Positions 61,221 through 64,000 of a DNA stretch of 64,000 bases are shown piece by piece (within the stretch, counting starts at the first letter, position 1; every line of letters starts with the position of its first letter). The notes under the pieces are model-generated. The model saw nothing but the letters and a program-made list of their open reading frames with translations. It did not search any database and was not told the DNA's origin. The stretch comes from Bacillus sp. RO3 (GTDB taxonomy: Bacteria; Bacillota; Bacilli; Bacillales; Bacillaceae_B): positions 126,501 through 190,500 of the forward strand of contig NZ_JAAXCV010000026.1 in the NCBI RefSeq assembly GCF_012911895.1, written 5' to 3'. A program made the position numbers and the translations under genes.

Positions 61221-61255
61221 GAAGGTCCGTCCCTGCAAAAGAGGGACGGACCTTC
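61221..61255. repeat. GGGACGGACCT element, inside-out copy
   Basis: GAAGGTCCGTCCC and GGGACGGACCTTC arms with a nine-base loop. Here the CCC/GGG ends face the loop, the reverse of the other copies. Confidence 0.8.
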
Positions 61256-61257
61256 AT

Positions 61258-62460
61258 TTACCCTTGATAAAGTGGAAAACGCAGTGTCACGGTGGTACCG
61301 TTTCCGGATTCACTGTCAAAGTGAATGGTTCCGTTGTATTTCTCCACGATGTTGAAGCAGATCATGAGACCGAGTCCGGTCCCCCTGCTCTTTAATGAGT
61401 AAAATGGAGTGCCAAGGTTCTTTACCTCTTCCTCCGTCATCCCCTGCCCCCTGTCGATGATCTGGATGACGACATCACGTTTCTGCCTTTCTGTCATGAC
61501 TGAAACAGTACTGCTGGGAGGAGAGGCTTCGATGGCATTTTTGATGAGATTGATGAAAAGCTGCTTCATTTCTATGGAATTGGCCGCAACGTGACAGCCT
61601 TCTTTCACATGAAGGTCGATAGAGTTATCATTCAATAGTCCGTACATGCTGAGGATCTCTGTTACATCCTGCAATACCCTTTCAATGTCGATGCGATCCA
61701 CTTCTTCCCCACCATCAAGCTTTGAAATCGAGAGAAACTGGGAAATGACATGCTCTGCTGTATCAAGCTCGTTCATCATCAGGGAGAAGTTCTCCTTTTG
61801 GCTTTGACTGAATGAGGGATCCTTCACATAAAATTGAAGAAAGCCGTTCACGACGGTCAACGGATTCCGGATCTCGTGAGCGACAGCCGCCGCCAGCTGT
61901 CCTGTCGTCCTCATCCGCTCTGACTGCTGAACCTGCCTGTAGTACATTCGCTGCTTCTGAATCCGCAGATTCGTTAAATGAAAGATAAAGTACAGGATGA
62001 TCTGGCTTGCCAGGAAATTCACTACATTCCCCGCTATGTCTTTATAGATATAAGGATAATGCACACCGTTATCTACAAATCCGATATACCCAAACGTCCC
62101 TGTTATGAAGACAACATTGATCACAAGTGAAAAATAAAAAAGACCCTTATCAAAAAAGAGTATGGAAAAGGCCGGGATGAAACAAAGAAGGACAAACCCC
62201 GACCACGTATCGGGATACAGATAAAACAAGGTATAAAAGTAACCTGTGGATGATAGCACGATCATGTATTTTAACCAGGCATTTTCATACCACGGATACA
62301 TCAGCAGGCAGAATGAGATGACAAACACCATCACTCCATGCATCCCAAACCCTCTATTAACAGGGTTATCAATCAACCATCCCATCACCATCAGGATGAT
62401 GATGACCGTGACGATGATATAGTAATATTTTTTATGTAACCGACCTTGAAATTCTTTCAT
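61258..62460 (-). CDS. Orphan sensor histidine kinase, KinB/KinD-like
   Basis: 400 residues. Six membrane spans (1-170), HisKA with AAAVAHEIRNPLTVVNGFLQ, HATPase_c with NLIKNAIEAS (N box), DRGQGM (G1) and GTGLGLMI (G2). The absence of a response regulator nearby and the H-E-I-R-N-P-L-T-V-V-N-G-F box resemble the Bacillus sporulation kinases that feed Spo0F. GTAGGAGC precedes the ATG. Which Kin it is cannot be told. Confidence 0.9.
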   Translation of the reverse strand: MKEFQGRLHKKYYYIIVTVIIILMVMGWLIDNPVNRGFGMHGVMVFVISFCLLMYPWYENAWLKYMIVLSSTGYFYTLFYLYPDTWSGFVLLCFIPAFSILFFDKGLFYFSLVINVVFITGTFGYIGFVDNGVHYPYIYKDIAGNVVNFLASQIILYFIFHLTNLRIQKQRMYYRQVQQSERMRTTGQLAAAVAHEIRNPLTVVNGFLQFYVKDPSFSQSQKENFSLMMNELDTAEHVISQFLSISKLDGGEEVDRIDIERVLQDVTEILSMYGLLNDNSIDLHVKEGCHVAANSIEMKQLFINLIKNAIEASPPSSTVSVMTERQKRDVVIQIIDRGQGMTEEEVKNLGTPFYSLKSRGTGLGLMICFNIVEKYNGTIHFDSESGNGTTVTLRFPLYQG

Positions 62461-62747
62461 TTAGATGCTCCTACTAGTAATCTACATTTCTACCGTACAA
62501 TGACAGATATTGTAACTATCTAACAAAAGCATTGGAAAGTCAATCATTGAATGAATTCGTCCATTCTGTTCTTCATCTGTGTCTTTATGTGGAATAATTC
62601 ATTATTGTTTTTGTCATTTCCGGGGAAATAGTTACAAAATTTGTCGATTTTTCAGCGGGCAGGGACTTTGTCGGACGGTGCCCCGCTACCATCGGAATGA
62701 GAAACACGCGTCCAACATATGTCATTGAAAGAAACAGTCACCGTTAT

Positions 62748-63377
62748 TCATGATTCAATGGGTACGATCTTCATCAATTCATCAAACGAATCTATCGCAT
62801 GCTCATATTCGTCCACTTCACCAAACCCATATCGGGCGTAGACAAACGGAACACCGGCCTCTTCGGCTGCCTTTTGATCTCCCTTTGTATCCCCTACATA
62901 TACAGGAGATGCCAGATTGTTGCGTTCCATAACCAGTTTAATATTTTCACCCTTTGAGAGGCCCGTTCTGCCTGGATTTTCATAGTCCAGAAAATGCTTA
63001 TCCAGTCCGTGGAACTCATAAAAAGCCTCGATATATCCGTGCTGACAATTGCTGACGATGAATAATTTATACCTCTTTGACAATTTCTCAAGGACCGCTT
63101 CCACATGATCATATACATGGCCGCCATTCTTACTTAAGTGAGGGATCTCATGTTTCGATAAATTCTCCAGCAGCTGTCCCGTTTCCTCTTCGTCTAGTTC
63201 AGGGAACAGCTTCTCTCCAATTTCCTTCATCTGAAGTCCCATAGTCCCTTCAAGATGCTTACGCGTTACCTTACCTTTTACTTTATCATGATCATCGGTC
63301 ACCTTGTTCCATGCTTCAAGCACAGAATCGATCGGATCCCAGAGTGTACCGTCCAGGTCGAATATGATGCTGTCCAT
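62748..63377 (-). CDS. HAD-superfamily hydrolase, phosphoglycolate-phosphatase-like
   Basis: 209 residues. HAD motif I FDLDGTLWD, motif II IVSN, Lys in LSKGENIK, motif IV YVGDTKGDQKAA. Cap domain of helical type C1 (about 15-80). The substrate is a small phosphate ester; phosphoglycolate is only the usual annotation. The 287 bases behind the preceding kinase gene hold an AGCGGG/CCCGCT hairpin without a T-run. Confidence 0.9.
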   Translation of the reverse strand: MDSIIFDLDGTLWDPIDSVLEAWNKVTDDHDKVKGKVTRKHLEGTMGLQMKEIGEKLFPELDEEETGQLLENLSKHEIPHLSKNGGHVYDHVEAVLEKLSKRYKLFIVSNCQHGYIEAFYEFHGLDKHFLDYENPGRTGLSKGENIKLVMERNNLASPVYVGDTKGDQKAAEEAGVPFVYARYGFGEVDEYEHAIDSFDELMKIVPIES

Positions 63378-63426
63378 TCTTCATTCCTCCATACGTTTAG
63401 TGTTCTTCAATAGGAAAATATGATCT

Positions 63427-63702
63427 TCAGCCCCAATAAGAAACAGCTGTCCATATTAAAACCCCGAGTGCAACAACTGCCAATAGTAAATCGATCATCG
63501 CAGTCTTCTTGCTTCCATTCTTTAAGTTCATCACCATGTCATACATCCCCTTGCCTGTCCAAAACACCATCAAAGACATCCAGCCTACGGAGTCATTTTT
63601 AGGTTCGTCATCAAACAACAGAATCCATGCCCCTATAATAAATGAAAGCAGAAAGACATTTAGTGAAATGTTCAGAGGTTTATTCAATTTATAAGAATCC
63701 AT
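63427..63702 (-). CDS. Small membrane protein
   Basis: 91 residues; three hydrophobic stretches (SLNVFLLSFIIGAWILLF, GWMSLMVFWTGKGMYDMVM, IDLLLAVVALGVLIWTAV). TTGGAGGGAGACAA precedes the ATG. Family not recognised. Lies 24 bases from dsdA and may share its transcript. Confidence 0.6.
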   Translation of the reverse strand: MDSYKLNKPLNISLNVFLLSFIIGAWILLFDDEPKNDSVGWMSLMVFWTGKGMYDMVMNLKNGSKKTAMIDLLLAVVALGVLIWTAVSYWG

Positions 63703-63726
63703 TTGTCTCCCTCCAATAGCAGCAAT

Positions 63727-64000
63727 TTACTCTTTATTTTCGGATAAGGATGAGTGACGTATCTCCTTCCTGCCTCGATTTATATACTCAGCCATAATCG
63801 ATTCTGGGACCAGACTTCCCCCCGTCGCCCAGACCAGGTGGGTCGCCTTTTCGTTTTTAATAGAACGGGATTCCACATGTTTCTGTACATCGGGAATAAG
63901 TGGGCCGATCATCCCTGCCAATGCAGAAGGCTCAAGTGAAATGGCTTCTGCATCGTAAAGAAGGGCAAGCATCTTGAATAGATTGTCATCTCCTACTGTA
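63727..64000 (-). CDS. dsdA: D-serine ammonia-lyase, C-terminal part (cut by window edge)
   Basis: Converts D-serine to pyruvate and ammonia, PLP-dependent. Only the last 90 codons are present. Recognised from DDNLFKMLALLYD, LEPSALAGMIGP and THLVWATGGSLVPE, which match the end of DsdA. The start and PLP-lysine lie beyond 64000. Confidence 0.85.
   Translation of the reverse strand, partial: TVGDDNLFKMLALLYDAEAISLEPSALAGMIGPLIPDVQKHVESRSIKNEKATHLVWATGGSLVPESIMAEYINRGRKEIRHSSLSENKE

Noticed and set aside
62653-62687. AGCGGG/CCCGCT hairpin as terminator of the HAD gene
   Set aside because: Followed by GAAAAAT on the relevant strand, not a T-run, and the arms contain a bulge. Only noted as a hairpin.
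1-64000. CRISPR arrays, insertion sequences, prophage genes, tRNA or rRNA genes
   Set aside because: Looked for direct repeats with regular spacers, transposase motifs, phage structural genes and cloverleaf/CCA patterns; none were seen.

Overview
The window looks like a chromosomal segment of a low-to-mid GC, Gram-positive, endospore-forming Bacillaceae bacterium. The grounds are strong AGGAGG-type ribosome sites, frequent GTG/TTG starts, a CotA-type multicopper oxidase, a KinB-like kinase, paired Csp cold-shock genes, an Mta-type MerR regulator, RsbR paralogs, and lysine and guanine riboswitches of the Firmicutes kind. A relative of Bacillus sensu lato such as Rossellomorea is a guess from gene content only. 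I saw no rRNA, tRNA, insertion sequence, prophage or CRISPR array.

Layout. 1-6 kb: a truncated LacI-family regulator with a perfect cre-like operator, DbpA RNA helicase, two near-identical csp genes with duplicated leaders, an Mta-like regulator with a 19-bp-spacer promoter, and an RluF-type pseudouridine synthase. 6.4-14.4 kb: an exoprotease cluster (three S8 subtilases, the last cell-wall anchored by SLH repeats) surrounding a NarL-type two-component system. 14.5-20.6 kb: a desaturase gene next to a decayed DesR lacking its phospho-Asp and most of its HTH, a DUF3231 protein, an RNA methyltransferase, and a guanine riboswitch controlling an exported nucleoside-phosphorylase-like lipoprotein. 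20.8-35.6 kb: laccase, Nei glycosylase, SelO, a partial ABC importer operon (two permeases plus lipoprotein), RlmD, HtpX, lysine riboswitch-lysA, a DUF2268 lipoprotein and a prolyl 4-hydroxylase.

36-41 kb is a stress-signalling region. One polypeptide fuses an ECF-like sigma factor to a zinc-finger anti-sigma segment, a membrane span and a large extracellular DUF4179-like part; two RsbR-type STAS proteins lie beside it. 41.5-46.2 kb is an operon for hydantoin/ureide-like nitrogen compounds (M20 carbamoylase, amidohydrolase, DUF3311 protein, sodium:solute symporter). 46.7-50.4 kb is an operon in which four consecutive products carry an N-terminal PGR-x-R module and one of them is a P1B-like ATPase whose CPx motif has become Y-V-C.

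50.7-64 kb holds mostly single housekeeping or accessory genes: SDRs with a TetR regulator that shares an operator, Nudix, VOC, fasciclin, MFS, a YgjP metallopeptidase, an orphan sporulation-type kinase, HAD, and a truncated D-serine ammonia-lyase. A family of intergenic palindromes with core GGGACGGACCT, at least seven copies, marks the 3' ends of transcription units; a second family has core GGGACA/TGTCCC.
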